Positions 9,049 to 16,949 of a DNA stretch of 64,000 bases are shown piece after piece. Every line of letters begins with the position of its first letter. Position 1 is the first letter of the stretch. The notes below the pieces were generated by a model. That model did not search any database. It was not told the origin of the DNA and was given only the letters and a program-made list of their open reading frames with translations. The position numbers and the translations under genes were made by a program. Source of the DNA: Flavisphingomonas formosensis (lineage in GTDB: Bacteria > Pseudomonadota > Alphaproteobacteria > Sphingomonadales > Sphingomonadaceae); contig NZ_WRPK01000006.1 of the NCBI RefSeq assembly GCF_009755815.1, forward strand, positions 62,001 through 126,000. The letters run 5' to 3'.

Positions 9049-10494
9049 ATGACTGACGCTGCGGCAGGGCTGAGCGAAGCCGACGCTTTTTCGATCGGCC
9101 GGCTCGATGCCCATGGCCAGGCCGAGCTGGTTGCAACCCGCCAGCTCCCTCCTGCCGCCCTCGTCGAGGCGGCGCGGATCCGGATCGATGCGCTCGACCC
9201 GATCCTGAACGTCATCACCTGCCGTGACGATGCGCAGGCGCTTGCGTGCGCTCGCGCGGCGACGGGCGAGATGGCCGGCGTTCCCTGGCTGCTCAAGGAC
9301 GGGCTCGACTATCCCGGCATGCCGAACCGAAGCGGCTCCCGATCCAAGGCCGATGCGCAGCCGGGTAGCATATCCTTCGCCTTCACACAGCGTTTCGATG
9401 CCGCGGGGCTGATCGCGCTCGGCAAGACGAATGCGCCCGAATTCGGGCTGCTTCCCACGACGGAGCCGGTGCTCTACGGCGCTGCACAAAATCCCTGGGC
9501 GCTCGGCCGCTCGCCTGGCGGCTCGTCGGGCGGTGCGGCGGCTGCGGTCGCTTCGGGCATGGTGCCGCTTGCCCATGCGGCGGACGGCGGCGGCTCGATC
9601 CGCATTCCCGCGAGCTGCTGCGGCCTCGTCGGTCTCAAGCCCGGACGTGGCGGCAATGTGCGAGCGCGGGACGTGCATATCATCGAGGATCTTCTGGCCT
9701 GCGACGTGCTGCTGTCGCGCAGCGTGCGCGACGTCGCCTGGGCGACGGCGGTGGGGGCCGGCAGTGCCTCGCGGCCGATGGGCCCGTCGGCGGACAGGCT
9801 GCGGATCGCGGTCGTCACCGAAAATCTGGACGGCGTGCCGCCCTCCGGTCCGGTCGCAATGATCGTCGAAAAGACGGTGGCGCTTTGCGCGTCGCTCGGT
9901 CATCGGATCGAGACGGTGCCATTCCCGGGCGACGGACCGGCCATAGCCGCCTGCTTCCGGACATTTTGGGGATATCTGGCGCACGATGCCGTGATGCAGA
10001 CCATCGGCCGCCTCGGTGCCGCACGGGCGGAGGAAAGTCTGGAACCGTGGACCTGGGCGCTTGCCGAGGAGGCGCGGAGCCTGAAGACCGACGCGCTCGA
10101 TCGGGCGCTGGAGACGATCTCGGCGGCGTCGCAGGCTTTTGCACGCTTCTTCGCGCGGTTCGATCTGATGCTGTCGCCGGTGCTGCGTTATCCCGCCCTC
10201 CCTATCGGCGAGCTGGCGCCGACCCGCGCGTTCGAGGCGATTGCCGGCCTGATGTTCGACTACGTCTCCTACACGCCGCTGCAAAATCTGATCGGCGTGC
10301 CGGCCATCTCGCTGCCTTTGTTCGCCGATACCGACGGCGTACCGATCGGCAGCATGTTCACCGCGGCCAAGGGTGGCGAAGATCGGTTGCTGGCGCTCGC
10401 CTTCGAGCTCGAGGCGGCGATGCCCTGGTCGGATCGCTGGCCCCGCCATTCCATCGCCAATCCGGATGCTCTCTCCGTGATCCGGGATGCCTGA
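9049..10494 (+). CDS. Amidase signature hydrolase (NylA-like)
   Basis: A 481-aa amidase-signature enzyme. The Ser-cisSer-Lys machinery is visible: the Lys in PWLLKDG, the serine loop SPGGSSGG, and GGGSIRIPAS with the nucleophile. The segment around the serine loop resembles 6-aminohexanoate cyclic dimer hydrolases and related sphingomonad amidases, but the real substrate may be another amide. The upstream 159 bp holds two copies of AGGCCGGATA (8988-8997 and 9010-9019). The next gene starts 2 bp after the stop, so the two are one transcript. Family assignment is strong; the NylA-like label is only a nearest-family impression. Confidence 0.85.
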   Translation: MTDAAAGLSEADAFSIGRLDAHGQAELVATRQLPPAALVEAARIRIDALDPILNVITCRDDAQALACARAATGEMAGVPWLLKDGLDYPGMPNRSGSRSKADAQPGSISFAFTQRFDAAGLIALGKTNAPEFGLLPTTEPVLYGAAQNPWALGRSPGGSSGGAAAAVASGMVPLAHAADGGGSIRIPASCCGLVGLKPGRGGNVRARDVHIIEDLLACDVLLSRSVRDVAWATAVGAGSASRPMGPSADRLRIAVVTENLDGVPPSGPVAMIVEKTVALCASLGHRIETVPFPGDGPAIAACFRTFWGYLAHDAVMQTIGRLGAARAEESLEPWTWALAEEARSLKTDALDRALETISAASQAFARFFARFDLMLSPVLRYPALPIGELAPTRAFEAIAGLMFDYVSYTPLQNLIGVPAISLPLFADTDGVPIGSMFTAAKGGEDRLLALAFELEAAMPWSDRWPRHSIANPDALSVIRDA

Positions 10495-10496
10495 GG

Positions 10497-11171
10497 ATGG
10501 GGGATGAGGAGCTCCGCGCCGGGCAGGAGCGCAATGGCGATCGCTACGACGCTGCACTGATGATCGAGGCGTGCAAACGCACGCGGGCGGCGATCGCGCG
10601 GATCGCCGGCGAGATCGCGCCGGGCATGGCGGAGGAAGCCGCGCAGGCGCTGGCCCGGCGCCTCCTCAAGGAAGGTGGCCTGCTGCGGGGGTGGCATGGC
10701 ATCCATGTCCGCTTCGGCGCGAACACGCTCAAGACCTTCGGCGAAACCTCCCAGCCCGGCATCATCCTCGGCGAGCGGGACATATTCTTCATCGATATCG
10801 GGCCGGTCTGGCAAGGCTATGAAGGCGACGCCGGCGCGACCTTCGTCACCGGCGACGATGCCGACATGCACCGCGCGGCGCGCGATGTCGTTGCCGTCTA
10901 CGAGGCGACGCGCACGGCCTGGATGGACCATGGACTCACCGGTGCGGCGCTCTATGGCTTTGCCGAACGCGATGCCGCCATGCGTGGATGGGCGCTCAAT
11001 CTCGACATGTCCGGCCACCGCCTGTCGGATTTCCCCCATGCCGTTAAGCATGACGGCGCTTTGGCCGACATCAGCTATGCGCCTTCGCCCGGCCTGTGGG
11101 TGCTCGAAATTCACATCCGCCATCCCACGCGGCCTTTCGGCGCCTTTTACGAGGATCTGCTCGTCATGTGA
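10497..11171 (+). CDS. Short M24 (creatinase/aminopeptidase-fold) metallohydrolase
   Basis: A 224-aa protein made of the pita-bread catalytic domain only, without the N-terminal domain seen in Xaa-Pro dipeptidases and creatinases. All five dinuclear metal ligands can be placed: Asp100 (IDIGP), Asp111 (EGDAGATF), His174 (SGHRL), Glu204 (EIHIR) and Glu219 (YEDLL). The ATG at 10497 begins 2 bp after the amidase stop. It probably acts with the amidase on an amide- or peptide-like substrate, for example releasing the second half of an amide product. Methionine aminopeptidase is less likely given the context. Confidence 0.8.
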   Translation: MGDEELRAGQERNGDRYDAALMIEACKRTRAAIARIAGEIAPGMAEEAAQALARRLLKEGGLLRGWHGIHVRFGANTLKTFGETSQPGIILGERDIFFIDIGPVWQGYEGDAGATFVTGDDADMHRAARDVVAVYEATRTAWMDHGLTGAALYGFAERDAAMRGWALNLDMSGHRLSDFPHAVKHDGALADISYAPSPGLWVLEIHIRHPTRPFGAFYEDLLVM

Positions 11172-11176
11172 CGAGA

Positions 11177-11210
11177 CGGCCGGCCTCGCTCGTCGAGAGC
11201 AGGCCGGCCG
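11177..11210. terminator. Hairpin between convergent genes
   Basis: A perfect 10-bp inverted repeat, CGGCCGGCCT (11177-11186) and AGGCCGGCCG (11201-11210), with a 14-nt loop. It lies between the plus-strand M24 gene and the minus-strand TonB receptor gene. There is no U tract, so it is a possible bidirectional terminator or mRNA-stabilising hairpin. Confidence 0.55.
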
Positions 11211-11240
11211 CAACATAATCGGCGCTCTTGCAAGGAGCCG

Positions 11241-13280
11241 TCAGAATCCCCAGCCCAGGGTGAGTTTCCAGATACGCGGTTCGCCTGAGACGACGAAGAG
11301 GTCGCCGGTCGCGCCGGAGATATATTTCTTGTCGAAGAGATTGTTGATGTTGAATTGAACCGAGAAAGGCCCTTTCTTGAGGCCGATATTGGCATTGACC
11401 AATGCGTAGGACGGGATGGTGTAGCTGTTCGGCAGCGAGCCCTGCTGTTTCGAAAGAGCGATGCCGCCGAGGCTGGCACTGAGCACGCCCATTTGCCCGG
11501 CGTCGATGGAATAGCGCGCCCAGAGACTGGCCTTGTGGCGCGGTGCGCCGATCACGGTCTGGCCGACCGGGATGGTCGGATCAGATTTCACCACGGCATG
11601 GGTGTAGGCATAGCTGGCGACGAGCTGGAACTGGCGGGTGAGCTTGAACTGTCCGTCAAGCTCGACGCCGCGGCTGCGCTGGGCACCGGTGACTTCGTAG
11701 ACGCTCGGCATGCTCGGGATCGCCGTCGCGACGTTGGAGCGGGTGATCTGGTAGATGGCGAGCGTTCCGTTGAGCCGGCCGTCGGGCGATCCGAGTTTTA
11801 CGCCGGCTTCATAGGCCTCGCCGGTCTCGGGCGGCACCGGCTTGCCCGAGAGATCGAAATAGCCGGGTTGCGGCAGGAAGGAGCGGGCATAGCTCAGATA
11901 GGCGGAAAAGCCGCCGCCCAATTCATAGGTCAGGCCCGCGCGCGGCGAGAATTTGGTGTAGCGCGCGTCGTTGATCTTCACCGTGTCATAGCGGCCGCCG
12001 GCGGTCAGGTTGAGGCCGGGGGCCAGGGTGATCGTATCCTGCACATAGAAGCCGAAAGCATCTGATTTCGTGTTTCCGTCGTAAAAGGTGCGCGGCTGGG
12101 TCTCGAAGACGCTGTAGTCGGGATCGTAGAGATTGAAGGCGATGGTCGGCGCGAAGCCGAGGCCGATCCTCGTCGGATTGCGCAGCCCCTCATATTCGAC
12201 GCCGAGCACCACACGGTGCCGGAACGGGCCGGTCGTCGCATCCAGCTGGAAGCCGCTGTCGAGCGAATAGATGTTTCGTTTCTCGAAAAAATCATCGCCA
12301 TATTCATATTGGATGCCACTTGCCGGATCATAGGCGAGCGGCTGGTAGAGATTGAGATATTTGAGATCGAGATAGGAATAGCGGGCATTTTGATAGAAAG
12401 AGAGATGTTCGTTGAAACGATGACGGAATGCATATCCGGCAGAGACGAAGGTCTGCAGGATCTTTCCCTTGTTGTCGGGATCGCCGATGTAGAGGGATCG
12501 GCGATAATAGCCGAGAGGTCCGGCATAGACGAGGCCGGCGGCCGGCTGGTCGGGAATGAGCTCGCTCCAGTCCTTGGAAAGCGATGCCAATATGGTCAGG
12601 CTGGTGTCGGGGCCGATATGCCAAGTCAGCGACGGCGCGACATAGAGGCGGCGCGTCGCCGGATGGAAATCGATGAAGCTGCGGTCGTTGCGGTAATTGG
12701 CGACGATCCGGCCGTCGAGCGCGCCGCCGCCGGTAAGCGGGCCGGTGATGTCGATCATCCCCGTATAGCTATCATAGCTGCCGTAGCTGGCGTTCACCTC
12801 GATATGCGGGGTCGATTGTGGGCGCTTGCTGATCAGATTGACCAGGCCGCCCGGCGAACCCTGGCCGAACAGCACGGAGGAGGGGCCCTTGATCACCTCC
12901 ACCTGCTCAAGCCCGGCGAGCTCGGCGTTGATCGCGACGCCGCGCGGCAGCCCGTCGACATAGGTGTAGCCGCTCGCATCGAATCCGCGGATGCGATAGA
13001 AGTCGTATGAGCGAGCGTAGCTGCCGGTCATGACGCCGGCCACGTTCTGAAGCACATTTTCGAGAAGATTGGCGCCCTGCTCCCTGATGAGCTGCGACGA
13101 GAGGATCTGAATATTCTGCGGAACCTGGCTGAGCGGTACGTCGCTCTTGACTATATTCTTCTGCGCCGCAGCGGTTACGACGATATCGGCGATCGGCGTC
13201 GTGGTGTCCGTTGCCGGCTCCGCGGCGTGGGCAGCCGTGGCGGTAGAGCAAAGCAGTGCGAGCGTAATGGTCTGTTTCAT
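11241..13280 (-). CDS. TonB-dependent siderophore receptor
   Basis: A 679-aa outer-membrane receptor. The start MKQTITLALL has a GGGGGA ribosome site and begins a signal peptide ending near AHAAEP. A TonB-box-like DIVVTAAAQ is followed by the plug domain (QVPQNIQIL, GFDASGYTYVDGLP, VEVIKGPSSVLFGQGSPGG). The C-terminal beta-barrel ends in an aromatic Phe (LGWGF). The plug signature is that of ferric-siderophore (FhuA/FoxA-like) receptors. The AraC gene upstream on the same strand is a likely regulator, as is common for siderophore receptors. Uptake of another ligand by the neighbouring D-amino-acid genes cannot be excluded. Confidence 0.9.
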   Translation of the reverse strand: MKQTITLALLCSTATAAHAAEPATDTTTPIADIVVTAAAQKNIVKSDVPLSQVPQNIQILSSQLIREQGANLLENVLQNVAGVMTGSYARSYDFYRIRGFDASGYTYVDGLPRGVAINAELAGLEQVEVIKGPSSVLFGQGSPGGLVNLISKRPQSTPHIEVNASYGSYDSYTGMIDITGPLTGGGALDGRIVANYRNDRSFIDFHPATRRLYVAPSLTWHIGPDTSLTILASLSKDWSELIPDQPAAGLVYAGPLGYYRRSLYIGDPDNKGKILQTFVSAGYAFRHRFNEHLSFYQNARYSYLDLKYLNLYQPLAYDPASGIQYEYGDDFFEKRNIYSLDSGFQLDATTGPFRHRVVLGVEYEGLRNPTRIGLGFAPTIAFNLYDPDYSVFETQPRTFYDGNTKSDAFGFYVQDTITLAPGLNLTAGGRYDTVKINDARYTKFSPRAGLTYELGGGFSAYLSYARSFLPQPGYFDLSGKPVPPETGEAYEAGVKLGSPDGRLNGTLAIYQITRSNVATAIPSMPSVYEVTGAQRSRGVELDGQFKLTRQFQLVASYAYTHAVVKSDPTIPVGQTVIGAPRHKASLWARYSIDAGQMGVLSASLGGIALSKQQGSLPNSYTIPSYALVNANIGLKKGPFSVQFNINNLFDKKYISGATGDLFVVSGEPRIWKLTLGWGF

Positions 13281-13499
13281 CGCATATCCCCCAAAAGGGC
13301 CAGCCGCCTGCATGGATCTGCTTACGGTCTGAGCTCTCCTGATGATCGCTAGACCAACGGCGGGACGGGACTTTGCGGGGCGGATCCGATCTTGTGCAGG
13401 AAGCATCCGGATCGTCATCGAATGATCATCAAAATCTCGTGAAGTCCGGCACGCCTGCTGCTCGACATGGCCGCGTGGCGATATGGCCGGGCCACGATC

Positions 13500-14618
13500 T
13501 CAGGCAGCGGGCGCCCGGCGCGGCTTTGTCCTGTCGCGTCGGCGGCGTTCGACGAGGCTTTCGCGGGCAGCCTGCCGCGCCATGATCGGCGACATGCCGA
13601 AGGCGGAGCGGAAAGCGCGCGAGAAGCTGGCCGGATGGTCATATCCCGCCTCCATCGCGATCTCGATCATCGACATCGAGGAATCGTTCACCAGCTCGAA
13701 CGCCAGCTCCATCCTGAGCCGGTCGCGCACGTTGCAGACGGTATCGCCATAGATCTGCCGGAAGCCGAGCTGCAGTCGCCGCCGGGTCAGCCCGACGCAT
13801 GTGCACAGCTCGGTCACGCTCAACGGACCGCTGAGATTGGAACGGATGATGCGCATCGCCGTGTCGAGCTTCGCAATATCGGCAGGGGTCAATATGTCGG
13901 TCGCGCTTTCCTCGGGCGGCGTCATGATCGTGGCGAAGAGATGGAAGATCAGCTCGAGCGTCTTGACGCGCAGATAGGCGCCTCTCAGGCTGCGGTCGAA
14001 GGGACATTGCAACAGCTGCTGGATCGCGAGCGAGGCCTGATGCGATATCGGGACGTTGCGCGGCGAGAGCGAGACGCCATTGCACAGAAACTCGGCGATA
14101 TCGGTGGGAATGTCGGCTGCATCGAGGCCGGTCGCCTCGAAGAACAGCTCGCGCTCGACGACGATGCTGAGCCAGCGCAGATGCTTGCCGGGTTCGTAGA
14201 GCGTTTCCAGCTCGTCGCCTTCGGAAAGGCCGTAGAGGGTGCAGAAACCATGGGCCATCGGCCCGACGGCATCCGTGCCGCGCGCGTGGCTGAGCGGGAT
14301 CACACCGTCCACCATGGCGGAGAGCACGAGATGGCCGTTCATGTCGTGCCGCCGCGGAATCGGCGTCGCCGCCACCATGTCGGTCACGATCATGCCGAGG
14401 CCGGTGCCCAGCGCATAATATTCCCAGCCGCCGCGCGCGATATTGATGTCGTAATCGTATCGGAAGCCGAGCCCGTGCAGGGGGCGGCACCAGCCATCCG
14501 GAAGCGAGGAGGAGGGCGTGTCGGCGGCCTCCATCTGGCGGACGCGGCGGTGCAGCTCCTTGATGTCGCGGATGCTGCGCGCTTTCGGAACCCGGCCAGC
14601 ATTCTGCATCTCGACCAT
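13500..14618 (-). CDS. AraC family transcriptional regulator
   Basis: A 372-aa regulator with an N-terminal sensing region and a C-terminal double helix-turn-helix (roughly the last 110 residues before a basic tail): LSVTELCTCVGLTRRRLQ is the first HTH and IEIAMEAGYDHPASFSRAF the second, with FGMSP closing the domain. The ATG at 14618 is chosen because AGGAG lies 8 nt upstream; an earlier GTG at 14678 and ATG at 14660 lack ribosome sites. It lies between dgcA and the TonB receptor, all on the minus strand. Three phased direct repeats lie just upstream of its start, so autoregulation is likely. Which operon it controls is uncertain. Confidence 0.88.
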   Translation of the reverse strand: MVEMQNAGRVPKARSIRDIKELHRRVRQMEAADTPSSSLPDGWCRPLHGLGFRYDYDINIARGGWEYYALGTGLGMIVTDMVAATPIPRRHDMNGHLVLSAMVDGVIPLSHARGTDAVGPMAHGFCTLYGLSEGDELETLYEPGKHLRWLSIVVERELFFEATGLDAADIPTDIAEFLCNGVSLSPRNVPISHQASLAIQQLLQCPFDRSLRGAYLRVKTLELIFHLFATIMTPPEESATDILTPADIAKLDTAMRIIRSNLSGPLSVTELCTCVGLTRRRLQLGFRQIYGDTVCNVRDRLRMELAFELVNDSSMSMIEIAMEAGYDHPASFSRAFRSAFGMSPIMARQAARESLVERRRRDRTKPRRAPAA

Positions 14619-14684
14619 CCGCTTCGCTCCTGCCTGCTCGGCTTCTGCCGGGGCCGCCATCGTGGAGACGAGGGCCACGAGCCG

Positions 14685-14739
14685 CTTAACCGAAAGGGCT
14701 CATATCTTAACAGAAAGGATCAGCAGCTTAACAGGAAAG
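14685..14739 (-). promoter_or_regulatory. Three direct repeats at 21-bp period (candidate AraC sites)
   Basis: Three near-identical 13-mers begin at 14685 (CTTAACCGAAAGG), 14706 (CTTAACAGAAAGG) and 14727 (CTTAACAGGAAAG), exactly 21 bp apart, two turns of DNA. They sit entirely between the dgcA stop and the AraC start, about 65-120 bp upstream of the latter. AraC-type proteins classically bind direct half-sites 21 bp apart, so these are probable operator half-sites for this regulator. Confidence 0.7.
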
Positions 14740-14747
14740 TGCCGGCC

Positions 14748-15734
14748 TCAGCCGCCGAGGCCCCAGACGGCATCCGGGCATTCGATCATGCCGTCGCGAT
14801 AGCGGACGGCGGGATCGCGATCGGCAGCGAGGAAGGTCGGCCCGTCGAGATCGGCATGGTCGCACAGCTGGCCGAGCACGAAGGCCGGCGCCTGGGACCA
14901 GGAGGTGCCCGTCATGTTGCCGACCATCACCTTGAGGCCGAGGCGCCGTGCCTCCCGCTCCATTTCCAGCGCGTGGGTGAGGCCACCGCATTTGTCGAGC
15001 TTGATGTTGACGATGTCGAACCGGCCGACCGTGCCTGCGAGATCGCGGATATCCTGCACGCTTTCGTCTGCAGCGAAGGCGATGTCCCGCGGCATCCCCT
15101 CCAGCGCCTCCTCGGCCCCGATCGCGAAGGGCTGTTCGATGAGGCTCACCCCGGTTTCGTACAATGCGGGGTAGAGCGCGAGCAGGCCATCGGGCGAGAA
15201 GCCGCGATTGGCGTCGATCGAGATGTCGGCATCCGGCCGGGCCCGGCGGACCGCGCGCAGCCGCGGCGCATCCTCCGCATTCCCGGCCAGCTTGAGCTTG
15301 ATGGCGCGGGCATGCGTCATCGCCGATGCCTTGGCGGCCATCTCGTCGGGGGTGCCGATGCCGATGGTGAAGACGGTGGCGAGCGGCGGCGCGGCCTCCA
15401 GCCCGGCAAGCGCCCAGACCGGCGTCGCGGTGCGCGCGGCCTCCAATTCCCACAGCGCCGCATCGACGGCGTGGCGCGCGCCGCCGGCCGGAAGCAGGCG
15501 GAGCAGGCGCGTCCGGTCCAGCCCCGCTTCGATCTCGCTGCGGATGGCTTCCACCTGGCCGACCATCGCGGACGGGGCATCGCCGCGATAATAGACGCCG
15601 CAGGCTTCGCCCCGGCCGCGATAGGGGCCGTCCTCAATGCGCACGACGAACAATTCGGCATGGGTGAAGGCGATGCCCGAAATGCGGAAGGTTTCGCGCA
15701 TCGGCCAGGTTTCGATTTGGACGCTGAGCTTCAC
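14748..15734 (-). CDS. dgcA: N-acetyl-D-glutamate racemase / dipeptide epimerase family
   Basis: A 328-aa enolase-superfamily enzyme of the dipeptide epimerase group. A KLKLAG strand carries the catalytic Lys pair (IKLKL), followed by metal-ligand strands DANRGF, IEQPF and ADES, and a second acid/base Lys in NIKLDKCGG. A GTG start at 15734 (V-KLSVQIETW) gives the usual N-terminus of DgcA proteins. Together with the adjacent DgcN-type gene this matches the D-glutamate route: DgcN acetylates D-Glu and DgcA racemises N-acetyl-D-Glu to the L form. A general L-Ala-D/L-Glu epimerase is the alternative, less likely given the neighbour. Confidence 0.85.
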   Translation of the reverse strand: MKLSVQIETWPMRETFRISGIAFTHAELFVVRIEDGPYRGRGEACGVYYRGDAPSAMVGQVEAIRSEIEAGLDRTRLLRLLPAGGARHAVDAALWELEAARTATPVWALAGLEAAPPLATVFTIGIGTPDEMAAKASAMTHARAIKLKLAGNAEDAPRLRAVRRARPDADISIDANRGFSPDGLLALYPALYETGVSLIEQPFAIGAEEALEGMPRDIAFAADESVQDIRDLAGTVGRFDIVNIKLDKCGGLTHALEMEREARRLGLKVMVGNMTGTSWSQAPAFVLGQLCDHADLDGPTFLAADRDPAVRYRDGMIECPDAVWGLGG

Positions 15735-15777
15735 GGCTGGTCTTTCGCTGGAGGTCCGGGCGGATCGTCGTTGCGGG

Positions 15778-16779
15778 TCAGGCGGCGGGGGCGAGCAGCA
15801 GGTCGACGATCTTGCCCACGCCCTGCCGGATCGGATCGCAGCAGGGCAGGCCGGTCTCCGCCTCGATCCCTGCCACGAGCGCGTCCAGCGCATCCTCGGG
15901 CACGGCGCTGCTGTTGATGCTGATGCCCACGGCACGGGCGGCGGGATTGGTGAGATGCGCCGCGTTCAGCGCCATTTCGGCAAGGGCGTTGAGCGAGGGC
16001 ACCGGATAATCGAGGCCCAGCAACGTCTCCCGTCCCGGCTCGTGGCAGATCACCAGCGCGTCGGGCTGGCTGCCGTGGATGAGGCCGAGCGTGACCGCGG
16101 CATAAGCAGGATGGGCGAGCGATCCCTGGCCCTCGATCACGTCCCAATGATCGGCAGCGGCAGCGGGGGACAGCCATTCCGCGGCGCCCGAGATGAAGTC
16201 GGCGATGACCGCGTCGATGACGACGCCGCGGCCGGCGATCAGCAGGCCGGTCTGGCCGGTGGCGCGGAAGTCCGCGTCCACCTGGCGCGCGCGCAGCTCG
16301 GCCTCGATCGCCAGCGCGGTGTATTTCTTGCCGACCGCGCAGTCGGTGCCGACCGTCAGCAGCCGCTTGCCGCTGCGTTTGGCGCCGGTGCCGGTGGCGA
16401 AGCGCCGGGTCGGCTGACGCACGTCGTGGATCGTCCGGCCGCAGCGGCGGGCGGCCTCCGCGATTGCGGGCATGTCGGCCAGCCGCTGATGCATGCCCGC
16501 GGCGACGTCGAGGCCGGCCTCGAGCGCGGCGACGATCTTCGCAACCCAGGCGTCCGGAATCACGCCGCCGACATTGACGACGCCGATCACCATGGTGCCG
16601 GCACCGGCGGCGGCAGCCTCGGCCGGCGTCATGTCGGGCAGGCCGGTATCGAAGGCGCAGCCGGGCAGGCGATATTGCGCAAGGCAGTCCCGCGCGCGCC
16701 AGCGCGCGATCCCCGCCGCCATCTTGTCCATGCCGACGAGGGCGGCGTCGCCGAGAAACAGCAGATAGGGAGCGCGCAT
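15778..16779 (-). CDS. dgcN: DgcN family (DUF1611) D-glutamate N-acetyltransferase
   Basis: A 333-aa DUF1611/DgcN protein. It begins with a strong AGGAGG site and MRAPYLLFLGD. The C-terminal P-loop-like motif GTDCAVGKKYTA lies near residue 145, followed by GQTGLLIAG and the IEGQGSLAHP signature of the family. It is proposed to N-acetylate D-glutamate so that DgcA can racemise it. It is transcribed first in the minus-strand dgcN-dgcA unit and divergently from an MFS transporter. The upstream gap carries two inverted repeats, probably operators. Confidence 0.87.
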   Translation of the reverse strand: MRAPYLLFLGDAALVGMDKMAAGIARWRARDCLAQYRLPGCAFDTGLPDMTPAEAAAAGAGTMVIGVVNVGGVIPDAWVAKIVAALEAGLDVAAGMHQRLADMPAIAEAARRCGRTIHDVRQPTRRFATGTGAKRSGKRLLTVGTDCAVGKKYTALAIEAELRARQVDADFRATGQTGLLIAGRGVVIDAVIADFISGAAEWLSPAAAADHWDVIEGQGSLAHPAYAAVTLGLIHGSQPDALVICHEPGRETLLGLDYPVPSLNALAEMALNAAHLTNPAARAVGISINSSAVPEDALDALVAGIEAETGLPCCDPIRQGVGKIVDLLLAPAA

Positions 16780-16812
16780 GCGGGGAAATCCTCCTGTTAT
16801 GACGCGGTCGAT

Positions 16813-16860
16813 CTAGCGGTTCGCTAGGGGAAGCCGCTTTGCGGGTTGGTGCAGCGGCTT
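16813..16860. promoter_or_regulatory. Two inverted repeats in the dgcN/MFS divergent promoter
   Basis: The 170-bp gap contains CTAGCG-GTT-CGCTAG (16813-16827) and a perfect 8-bp inverted repeat AAGCCGCT (16831-16838) / AGCGGCTT (16853-16860). Their position between divergent genes suggests repressor or activator binding. The protein that binds them is unknown; the nearby AraC repeats have a different sequence. Confidence 0.5.
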
Positions 16861-16949
16861 AGCCGGTCGGCGTGCCTCGGCTTGGTCCGTAGGGGTAAGA
16901 TCCCGAGCCTTTCTGCAAGGCGCGGCGCGGGAAATCGGGCAAGAAGCGG

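Noticed and set aside
8095-10557. 820-codon minus-strand open frame opposite an SDR and the amidase
   Set aside because: Antisense shadow of two genes with full family motifs.
13467-15917. Very long plus-strand open frame (816 codons) across the AraC and dgcA genes
   Set aside because: It lies opposite two well-supported genes and its protein is low-complexity, rich in Arg, Ala and Gly; a typical high-GC antisense shadow. It did expose the period-21 repeats.
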